Part shown: positions 1-4,673 of the stretch, one piece after another
Layout: each line of letters starts with the position of its first letter
How positions within the stretch are numbered: position 1 is the stretch's first letter
From: Methanolobus sp. UBA118
Lineage (GTDB): Archaea > Halobacteriota > Methanosarcinia > Methanosarcinales > Methanosarcinaceae
Reading direction: 5' to 3'
DNA length: 9,636 nt
Assembly: GCA_002508635.1 (NCBI GenBank)
Contig: DACO01000129.1
Span: 1,453 to 11,088 of the forward strand
Made by a program: the position numbers and the translations under genes
The notes under the pieces: generated by a model
The model's input: only the letters and a program-made list of their open reading frames with translations
What the model was told of the DNA's origin: nothing
Database searches by the model: none

Positions 1-387
1 ATTGATGATACATCTTCTGAAAAGAAGAATTCGACTGAAGGTTTGCCGGTATTTGACAGCGAGGCATTCATGGAAAGAGTGCTGAATGATGTGAAGATAG
101 CCAGATATATAATTGGGATTTTCCTGGAAAATGCACCCAGAATGATTACTGGTTTAAAGGATTCTGTGGAGAAGGGAGATACAGGTAGTATCAGCAGCTG
201 CGCACATTCCCTGAAGGGTTCTTCTGCAAACCTTGGAGGGGTAGCTCTGAGTGGTCTTGCCAATGAAATAGAAGCAGCAGCAAAAGCAGAGGAAATTAAC
301 ACCATCCAAGCCATGGTGCCAGAAGTAGAAAGGCATTTTGAATTGCTTGTGGCAGAACTGAAGGGGTTTGAAGCTGAGCACAGGTAG
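1..387 (+). CDS. HPt (histidine phosphotransfer) domain, C-terminal end of a probable hybrid sensor kinase (5' partial)
   Basis: The reading frame is open from the first base of the window to the TAG at 385-387, giving 128 visible residues. A short polar linker (about residues 1-17) is followed by an HPt four-helix bundle (about 18-120). The phospho-accepting histidine is His69 in the motif HSLKGSSANLGG (codon 205-207), the classic HPt signature. HPt domains relay phosphate between response-regulator receiver domains. They usually sit at the C-terminus of PAS-kinase-receiver hybrid kinases, and the Ser/Lys/Thr-rich linker before this one fits that arrangement. A TTG at 43 could start a stand-alone 114-residue HPt protein, but no ribosome binding site precedes it, so a truncated larger protein is preferred. 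HPt identity is near certain from the motif; the kinase upstream is inference. Confidence 0.85.
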   Translation: MDDTSSEKKNSTEGLPVFDSEAFMERVLNDVKIARYIIGIFLENAPRMITGLKDSVEKGDTGSISSCAHSLKGSSANLGGVALSGLANEIEAAAKAEEINTIQAMVPEVERHFELLVAELKGFEAEHR

Positions 388-517
388 TTGATCTGGTATT
401 TTGTTTAATATTCGGATTCACAGAAGATGATCTGACAGCCTAAGCTTAACCTGATTTTCTTGAATACTTAATCCCCGATAAAATAGGTCTTGACAGTCAA
501 TAGTCCCGATAAAGACC

Positions 518-661
518 ATGAACACACCGGTTAAACCAAAGTTGAAGTTGATAGACGCAGGAATAGATATATTCCCGGTCTCACCACATGGACCTTCAGG
601 AACCAGGTCTATTCCGAAGAGCCCTCATGTAGATGATAAGATAGTTACCAGAGGACAGTAA
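518..661 (+). CDS. Doubtful small ORF, 47 residues
   Basis: An ATG at 518 opens a 47-codon frame ending at TAA 659-661. The product is basic and proline-rich, beginning MNTPVKPKLKLIDAGIDIFP, with no transmembrane segment, Cys pair or recognisable motif. No Shine-Dalgarno sequence precedes the ATG. Its composition is not impossible for a protein, or for a remnant of one, but the frame overlaps the inverted repeats at 560-615, so base composition could reflect RNA structure instead. I do not recognise it. It is listed so that the longest ORF in this gap is on record. Confidence 0.15.
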   Translation: MNTPVKPKLKLIDAGIDIFPVSPHGPSGTRSIPKSPHVDDKIVTRGQ

Positions 662-685
662 CAAGACCTGCATTCACCATATATA

Positions 686-714
686 CCGGCGTTTTTAAGT
701 GGTTCATACGCCGG
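686..714. repeat. Inverted repeat, 7-bp GC-rich stem
   Basis: CCGGCGT (686-692) and ACGCCGG (708-714) are perfect inverted copies separated by 15 bases. The stem stands out in an AT-rich gap. No poly-T follows on the plus strand, and on the minus strand the sequence after it is not T-rich, so a terminator role is unclear. Confidence 0.5.
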
Positions 715-749
715 ATAATAACTTTCATATCAGCTGGCATATCACATTG

Positions 750-767
750 TTTCAAATATATTTGAAA
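750..767. repeat. Perfect 18-bp palindrome
   Basis: TTTCAAATATATTTGAAA reads the same on both strands. It lies 59 bp beyond the stop codon of the minus-strand cytochrome gene and about 360 bp after the HPt gene. It could be a binding site for a dimeric regulator or part of a 3' end signal. No gene start follows closely in either direction. Confidence 0.5.
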
Positions 768-825
768 TTTAAGTGGATACCTCTGGATATTGTAAAATAT
801 ACCCTTCCAGAATTCATTCTTACTG

Positions 826-1413
826 TTACAACTGCTTCAAGTAATCTATGGTATCGTTAAGGTCCCCTTCGGTCATATGCCACCTTGGCATTACAGGATC
901 CAGTTCTTCCCCGGCAGGATCAACACCTTCACTTATGGCTCTTTTAATAGTCTCATCAGTGTACGGAGGATGCCCTTCACCCTCTTCGGCTTCATGTTCT
1001 TCAGATGTCAGCGAATCGTATGTTATGTCTGATGGCAGTTCATAGGCCATCATGATAGGAACGCCGCCTTCACCGTTTACTCCATGACAGCTGACACAGC
1101 TTCCACCATGAACATAAAGCCAGTTCGGGCCGTATGAGAATGGGATACGCTGTCCGCTTTCATTGTACCCTGTATAGTATATCATCTCTCCATTTGAATC
1201 AAACTGCGCATCAGTGCCCGGCTCTTCATATGGATAGACAGTGTCAGGATCTCTGATCCCACCCTGACCCATCATGCCTCCGGGTTGATTAAAGCCCGGC
1301 ATGTAGTCTGTATATCCCGGCGCAGGGTTATTCATCATACTAATTATCCATACCAGAAGGATGACTATGACAAGACCCAGAAGTGCAAAGAAATATCTTT
1401 CGAATTTATTCAC
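826..1413 (-). CDS. Membrane-anchored single-haem c-type cytochrome
   Basis: An electron-transfer protein expected outside the cytoplasmic membrane, held by an N-terminal signal anchor. From the GTG at 1413 it has 195 residues: a short basic N-terminus, a hydrophobic helix at about 8-26, a Pro/Gly/Met-rich linker, then a cytochrome c domain with one haem-binding motif CVSCH (106-110, codons at 1084-1098). Met175 in VMPRW is the likely sixth iron ligand; Met180 is the alternative. The domain ends with a typical class I terminal helix (DLNDTIDYLKQL). An acidic insert rich in Glu lies at about 138-147. GGGGGAA at 1421-1427 is 8-9 bases before the GTG but only 2-3 before an in-frame TTG at 1419, which favours GTG. 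The domain resembles bacterial monohaem cytochromes with the PSDITY and DPVMPRW segments, as known from deltaproteobacteria, so bacterial origin is likely. No oxidase, reductase or haem-maturation gene is adjacent. Confidence 0.9.
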   Translation of the reverse strand: MNKFERYFFALLGLVIVILLVWIISMMNNPAPGYTDYMPGFNQPGGMMGQGGIRDPDTVYPYEEPGTDAQFDSNGEMIYYTGYNESGQRIPFSYGPNWLYVHGGSCVSCHGVNGEGGVPIMMAYELPSDITYDSLTSEEHEAEEGEGHPPYTDETIKRAISEGVDPAGEELDPVMPRWHMTEGDLNDTIDYLKQL

Positions 1414-1420
1414 TCTCAAG

Positions 1421-1427
1421 TTCCCCC
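1421..1427 (-). promoter_or_regulatory. Ribosome binding site of the cytochrome c gene
   Basis: On the minus strand GGGGGAA precedes two candidate starts. The spacing to the GTG at 1411-1413 is normal, while the TTG at 1417-1419 is too close. The site therefore decides for the GTG start. Confidence 0.45.
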
Positions 1428-1521
1428 ATTAATAGTGTGAATGGAAGAAATAAATACTTTAGGTAATTCTTGAATCATCATTTACGAATAAGTCTAAAAT
1501 CCAGGAAATAAAACTGAATTA

Positions 1522-1538
1522 CATGCAAATTATGCATG
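1522..1538. promoter_or_regulatory. Palindromic operator candidate in the cytochrome promoter
   Basis: CATGCA (1522-1527) and TGCATG (1533-1538) are perfect inverted copies around AATTA. The palindrome lies directly downstream of the minus-strand TATA-like element at 1541-1553, overlapping or just before the expected transcription start near 1521. That is where archaeal repressors commonly block RNA polymerase recruitment. The regulator is unknown. Confidence 0.45.
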
Positions 1539-1540
1539 AA

Positions 1541-1553
1541 TAAATATATTTTT
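1541..1553 (-). promoter_or_regulatory. TATA box candidate for the cytochrome c gene
   Basis: On the minus strand AAAAATATATTTA is the best TATA-like element upstream of the gene. It predicts a start near 1521 and a leader of roughly 105 bases, long for this window, where other leaders appear to be 20-35 bases. The region is AT-rich, so the exact position is uncertain. Confidence 0.4.
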
Positions 1554-1579
1554 ATATTAGCATTGCATATTAAATTATA

Positions 1580-1634
1580 GGCCGGGTTCATAACGTACCA
1601 CCAACAACCAACCACCAACCATTTTTATCCGGCC
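1580..1634 (-). repeat. GC-stem hairpin enclosing a G-tract cluster (possible two-layer G-quadruplex)
   Basis: GGCCGG (1580-1585) and CCGGCC (1629-1634) can pair around a 43-base loop. On the minus strand the loop holds GGTTGGTGGTTGG (1608-1620) followed by TTGTTGGTGG (1598-1607), that is, six GG tracts with 1-4 base spacers. The pattern is close to the GGTTGGTGTGGTTGG thrombin aptamer, which folds as a two-layer quadruplex. The element lies 37 bp past the stop codon of the Rossmann-fold gene, in its transcribed direction, and upstream of the cytochrome promoter. It could be a 3' end signal or a regulatory RNA element. A 15-codon frame (1622 to 1575, minus) runs through it but looks incidental. 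Confidence 0.45.
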
Positions 1635-1671
1635 AATCTTCTTTTACAATCAATCTTATAAACTGATTATT

Positions 1672-2589
1672 TCAGGAAATATCGCCTATCTGCAGAAGGT
1701 TAAGGATTCCGTGACAGTTACATGTGGTTGCTATAAACGGGAGCCTGTTTTCCAAATCGGCGTTTAAAGGAAGACACTCTAATTGATTCATATACTTCAT
1801 GAAAGAAATCAGATTCTCTTTGAGATCCCTACCCTGTATCCCACCAATACCCGGTCCCATCTGAAGGCTCTCAAAGACCGAGCCGGGCCTATCCTGTGCG
1901 AGTTCACATGCATAACTGGTAATGGTTCTGGGTTTTTCTCTCTTGAAGTTATAACAGTAATTTTCCTGTCCCCTGCAGTTATCAGGACACAGTTCACCGG
2001 GGCGGGCGTAAGAGAGGAAAACCGCACCATGCTCCGGAAAAGTTCCTGCAACAATATTTTCGGGAAATTTGGATACAATGCTCTGGAAAACATCCATCCT
2101 ATCCCTGTCACCTTTATCCATGGAGACCTCACGAATAAGGTCGGTATCGATATCAAGATTCACAAAGTCCGCAATAATATCAACGGCCGCATGTGACGGA
2201 ACCGCAGGAATGATATATTCAGGTATACCGTAATCCAGTAGAGAGGGAATGTCCTTTGAATCCATGCAGTAAAAATAGATTTCAGTGTTTTGAGCAGTCC
2301 TGCTATCCACCGGTGGAGAATTAACTCCAAGATAAGTATCTGTATTCAATGAATCGAGAATGTCAGCCAGATCCTTCCTGTCTTCTAAAACCTTCCCAAG
2401 CTTTGAAACCGGAGCCTCGCAATCGATATCTATGACAAGTACAAATGACAGATCATGATCTTTTGCGTATTCCACGAATTTGCTCCCGATCTTCCCGCCA
2501 CCGATTACAAGATAATAACCGCTGATTATCGAAAGTGCGTTTGCTTCCTCAATTTTAAGATCAATCTGTCTGCGTAAATCCGGGTTCAT
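1672..2589 (-). CDS. Unrecognised Rossmann-fold protein with a C-terminal cysteine cluster
   Basis: I do not recognise the family. From the ATG at 2589 it has 305 residues. After an N-terminal helix comes a nucleotide-binding-like fold: YYLVIGGGKIG (GxGxxG at 30-35) and a second strand ending VIDID (52-56), as in NAD-binding TrkA-N or dehydrogenase folds. The C-terminal half has Cys201-x3-Cys205-x6-Cys212, Cys228, Cys272 and a TTCNCH segment (Cys290, Cys292, His293), which could bind an Fe-S cluster or zinc. GTGATC lies 5 bases before this ATG, and a TATA-like AAATATAATC (2641-2650, minus) fits a start near 2620. The frame extends to an ATG at 2655, which would add a hydrophobic 22-residue N-terminus without a good binding site. 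It lies 77 bp after the HD-domain gene on the same strand. An NAD-linked redox or sensing role is only a guess. Confidence 0.75.
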   Translation of the reverse strand: MNPDLRRQIDLKIEEANALSIISGYYLVIGGGKIGSKFVEYAKDHDLSFVLVIDIDCEAPVSKLGKVLEDRKDLADILDSLNTDTYLGVNSPPVDSRTAQNTEIYFYCMDSKDIPSLLDYGIPEYIIPAVPSHAAVDIIADFVNLDIDTDLIREVSMDKGDRDRMDVFQSIVSKFPENIVAGTFPEHGAVFLSYARPGELCPDNCRGQENYCYNFKREKPRTITSYACELAQDRPGSVFESLQMGPGIGGIQGRDLKENLISFMKYMNQLECLPLNADLENRLPFIATTCNCHGILNLLQIGDIS

Positions 2590-2590
2590 T

Positions 2591-2603
2591 ATCCGATCAC
2601 ACC
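2591..2603 (-). promoter_or_regulatory. Ribosome binding site deciding the start of the Rossmann-fold gene
   Basis: On the minus strand GCAGGTGTGATC matches much of the archaeal anti-Shine-Dalgarno complement (AGGAGGTGATCC). Its GTGATC part ends 5 bases before the ATG at 2589. This supports that ATG over the in-frame ATG at 2655. Confidence 0.55.
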
Positions 2604-2640
2604 TGCCAACACTGAATATTAAAGCAATTACTTCAAAGAA

Positions 2641-2650
2641 GATTATATTT
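2641..2650 (-). promoter_or_regulatory. TATA box candidate for the Rossmann-fold gene
   Basis: AAATATAATC on the minus strand predicts transcription from about 2620 and a roughly 30-base leader before the ATG at 2589. If used, the gene has its own promoter in addition to any read-through from the HD-domain gene. Confidence 0.35.
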
Positions 2651-2666
2651 TGCATACCCCGATTTT

Positions 2667-3458
2667 TTAATCTTTTTCGGAGAGCACGCTGTCAATACAG
2701 CTATTCAGATGATCACGTATTCTCCGGATATCAGGGTCCTGTGGCAGTTGAGCAATTGTTCTTTCAATATACCCTTTTTCCGCAACAAGACGAAACGTCT
2801 CAGGGAAGTGCATATCAAAGACCCAGGCAAGTCTTGCGAGTCTCAGATCATTGCAGGTCCTGGCACCTGCAGTGCTTGATATCCTGTTATTGAGGATATC
2901 ATCGACCATATAGTGGGAATATTCCGGAATATCCGGCAAACCCAATTCCAGTGCAGGGTTCGGCGATTTATCTTTCATGGAATAATGGTCGTCCAGGACC
3001 TTCAGAATATCCAGCTTATCCGCATCCCTGACAAGCCTACAATGGAAAAGGCACTCACGATTCAAATTCTGTGGGAGCTTTTTGGCATTGTGATGGGATA
3101 TAGCTGTAAAGATCATCTCCTGCTCTTCTGAAGTAAGGGAGGAAAGAACTTTCTCAGATTTCAATATATTTACACCCAGAAGGGCATGGTTCTCGGATTC
3201 CGAGTCCTTGAATGTACGATATTTCTGAAATTGCTCGAAGCGACCGATGTCATGGAAAAGTGCGATGGTCATTGCAAGATACAGCTCATCATCCGGCAGT
3301 TGTTCTGATCCGCAGATCAAGGAAGCATTCTGACAGACCCTCAGGCTATGATATTCCTTGAGTTCTATGTTCTGTGCAATGTAAGGGTCATCCGAATAAA
3401 AGGACCTTACATATTGTGAAAACCATTTCCTGAAATACTGATAGGTATCTTTTTCCAT
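2667..3458 (-). CDS. HD-domain metal-dependent phosphohydrolase
   Basis: A probable cytoplasmic metal-dependent phosphohydrolase acting on a nucleotide or another phosphate ester; the substrate cannot be told from sequence. From the ATG at 3458 it has 263 residues. The HD metal-site residues are in order: His37 (YHSLRV), His69-Asp70 (FHDIGRF), His91 (ENHALLG), His122-His123 (SHHN) and Asp145/Asp147 in RDADKLD. The extra histidines after the HD doublet suggest a two-metal HD site. A C-terminal helical region (about 190-260) shows no known motif. An in-frame TTG at 3467 would add three residues, but neither start has a clear ribosome binding site. The TATA element at 3502-3510 gives a short leader of about 20 bases. 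The Rossmann-fold gene follows on the same strand, so co-transcription is possible. The HD family assignment is firm; the function is not. Confidence 0.88.
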   Translation of the reverse strand: MEKDTYQYFRKWFSQYVRSFYSDDPYIAQNIELKEYHSLRVCQNASLICGSEQLPDDELYLAMTIALFHDIGRFEQFQKYRTFKDSESENHALLGVNILKSEKVLSSLTSEEQEMIFTAISHHNAKKLPQNLNRECLFHCRLVRDADKLDILKVLDDHYSMKDKSPNPALELGLPDIPEYSHYMVDDILNNRISSTAGARTCNDLRLARLAWVFDMHFPETFRLVAEKGYIERTIAQLPQDPDIRRIRDHLNSCIDSVLSEKD

Positions 3459-3501
3459 CCAGTTCAAGATGCCATGAATATGTAAAGTTTTTTTCGATAT
3501 A

Positions 3502-3510
3502 CCATATAAA
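3502..3510 (-). promoter_or_regulatory. TATA box of the HD-domain gene
   Basis: TTTATATGG on the minus strand fits the methanogen TATA consensus. It predicts a start near 3480, about 20 bases before the ATG at 3458. It diverges from the plus-strand promoter of the membrane protein gene within about 20 bp. Confidence 0.5.
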
Positions 3511-3529
3511 TCAGATTTTTTACAACATG

Positions 3530-3537
3530 TTTAAATA
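3530..3537 (+). promoter_or_regulatory. TATA box candidate for the TM-helix repeat protein gene
   Basis: TTTAAATA predicts a start near 3558, giving a leader of about 70 bases that contains the hairpin at 3573-3594. A weaker alternative (CATTTAAAC, around 3556-3564) would place the start inside the hairpin. Confidence 0.35.
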
Positions 3538-3572
3538 ACAAAAGAAACAAATTTTCATTTAAACGGGGTTGG

Positions 3573-3594
3573 AATGTTTCATCACTGAAACATT
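3573..3594 (+). promoter_or_regulatory. Perfect 9-bp inverted repeat / leader hairpin
   Basis: AATGTTTCA (3573-3581) and TGAAACATT (3586-3594) are perfect inverted copies separated by TCAC. The element lies 33 bases before the ATG at 3628 and 17 bases before the AAAGGGG ribosome binding site (3612-3619). It could be an operator for a dimeric repressor or a leader RNA hairpin. No poly-T follows, so it is not a terminator. Confidence 0.55.
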
Positions 3595-3627
3595 TACTGG
3601 TAAATCAATTAGAAAGGGGTACATATA

Positions 3628-4548
3628 ATGGCAAATCCTTCGGTAACGAGTAGTGTATACGATTTAACGGGTGAAACTATCAGTTTTCTCCCGACTTTAC
3701 TGGCAGTAATAATACTGATCATCGTTGGCTGGATAGCGGGAAGAGCACTTGGTAAAATTGGAGCAAGTGTCCTTGACAGAATAGGACTTGATGATCTGAT
3801 AGAGAAAACATCACTTGGTACGATGTTTGACAGATCGCAGGTGACTATAGTAGAATTTTTTGATGCCGCCATCAGATGGTTTGTGTATATTGTTTTCGCG
3901 GTTATTATTATTGACCTTTTGCAGATACAGATAGTAGCGGATTTCATCACAACGATCATTCTCTATATCCCGATCATACTCTCAGCATTGTTAGTCCTGA
4001 TAATAGGATTGCTTGTAGTTGATTTCCTTGCAGACCTGATAGAGAATATAATTGTCGCATCAGGAGTTGACGAGCGTCTTGAGAGTACAAGTTACGGAAG
4101 TGCGATGAAGACTAGCGGAGTTACTTTTTCCAGCTTAGCAGCCTGGATCTTCAAGCTTTTCGGATATCTGGTATTTATTGTTGCCGCACTTGACATCCTC
4201 AACCTGCCAATGATAGCTGTGGTTGTCGGAGAGATACTGGCATATCTTCCGAACCTGTTCGCAGGATTGCTAATACTTGTAGTAGGACTGCTTGCGATAG
4301 ATCTCTTTGCAGACTATATCGGCAGTATGATGAAGACAATGGACGTTGAAGGCAGCGATATATGGATTCCCGCACTCAGAGGTTTCCTAGCGTTGATAGT
4401 GGTCCTGCTTGCCCTTGACACATTGCTGATCGACACAAGTATATTCTATATACTTCTCGAACCGCTCGCATGGGGTATTGCGATTGTGGTTGCCTTCCGC
4501 TGGGGCATAAAGGAAGCCATAGTTGCTTACGCCAGAGAAAGGAAATAA
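3628..4548 (+). CDS. Multi-pass membrane protein with repeated MscS-type conserved TM helices
   Basis: A 306-residue integral membrane protein starting at an ATG with AAAGGGG 8 bases upstream. Hydrophobic segments lie at about 18-40, 78-97, 107-137, 168-190, 200-229, 248-268 and 272-292. It is internally repeated: IPIILSALLVLIIGLLVVDF (115-134) matches LPNLFAGLLILVVGLLAIDL (207-226), each followed by (L)ADxI, and a looser third copy is FLPTLLAVIILIIVGWIAGR (20-39). These match the conserved TM helix (Pfam TM_helix/MscS_TM type) found in front of mechanosensitive channel proteins, but the cytoplasmic MscS beta-domain is absent. A role in membrane tension or osmotic response is inferred from the family only. 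It is a single-gene unit with its own leader hairpin and terminator. Confidence 0.85.
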   Translation: MANPSVTSSVYDLTGETISFLPTLLAVIILIIVGWIAGRALGKIGASVLDRIGLDDLIEKTSLGTMFDRSQVTIVEFFDAAIRWFVYIVFAVIIIDLLQIQIVADFITTIILYIPIILSALLVLIIGLLVVDFLADLIENIIVASGVDERLESTSYGSAMKTSGVTFSSLAAWIFKLFGYLVFIVAALDILNLPMIAVVVGEILAYLPNLFAGLLILVVGLLAIDLFADYIGSMMKTMDVEGSDIWIPALRGFLALIVVLLALDTLLIDTSIFYILLEPLAWGIAIVVAFRWGIKEAIVAYARERK

Positions 4549-4557
4549 GTTAATATT

Positions 4558-4588
4558 ACCAGGCTCACAGGCCTGGTCACTTTTTTTT
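4558..4588 (+). terminator. Hairpin plus poly-T terminator after the TM-helix repeat protein gene
   Basis: ACCAGGC (4558-4564) pairs with GCCTGGT (4571-4577) around TCACAG. CAC and then eight T residues (4581-4588) follow. It starts 10 bases after the stop codon, and both a stem and a T-tract are present. Confidence 0.85.
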
Positions 4589-4618
4589 AGAAATATACTA
4601 CATTGCAACGAAAACTGT

Positions 4619-4626
4619 TTTATATT
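4619..4626 (+). promoter_or_regulatory. TATA box of the aminotransferase gene
   Basis: TTTATATT lies about 50 bases before the ATG at 4674 and predicts transcription from about 4647. That excludes the in-frame TTG at 4647 as a realistic start. CGTTCC (4633-4638) and GGAACG (4659-4664) form an inverted repeat around the expected start point, possibly an operator. Confidence 0.6.
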
Positions 4627-4673
4627 TTTACCCGTTCCTGAATCTATTGACCATTCCGGGAACGTGCACTGTA

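Larger units (their letters stand above)
388..825. other. Intergenic region with several inverted repeats, no convincing gene
   Basis: These 438 bases lie between the HPt stop and the 3' end of the cytochrome gene. The only sizeable ORF is a doubtful 47-codon frame (listed separately). Several short inverted repeats can be seen: GGAATA-GATA-TATTCC (560-575), GGAATAGA (560-567) pairing with TCTATTCC (608-615), CCGGCGT (686-692) with ACGCCGG (708-714), an 18-bp perfect palindrome (750-767), and a bulged stem GGATATT/AATATaCC (785-803) that may end the cytochrome transcript on the minus strand. There are also direct repeats: CCCGATAAA at 475-483 and 505-513, and TTTAAGTGG at 694-702 and 768-776. 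No tRNA or C/D-box pattern was recognised. Confidence 0.5.

Noticed and set aside
1598..1620. CCA-rich repeats as a CRISPR or minisatellite
   Set aside because: The units are irregular and only 23 bases long in total; no spacer structure exists. The GG tracts on the other strand are a better description.
1575..1622. 15-codon minus-strand peptide in the G-rich hairpin
   Set aside because: No ribosome binding site and its composition follows from the GG repeats.
1783..2196. 137-codon plus-strand ORF opposite the Rossmann-fold gene
   Set aside because: Antisense to a frame with clear motifs and ribosome binding site; no start signal of its own.
4633..4664. Riboswitch in front of the aminotransferase gene
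   Set aside because: The predicted leader is under 30 bases, and only a single 6-bp inverted repeat is present, which fits an operator better.
4647..4673. TTG start extending the aminotransferase by nine residues
   Set aside because: The TATA box at 4619-4626 places transcription start at about 4647, leaving no room for a leader or binding site; the family N-terminus begins at the ATG at 4674.
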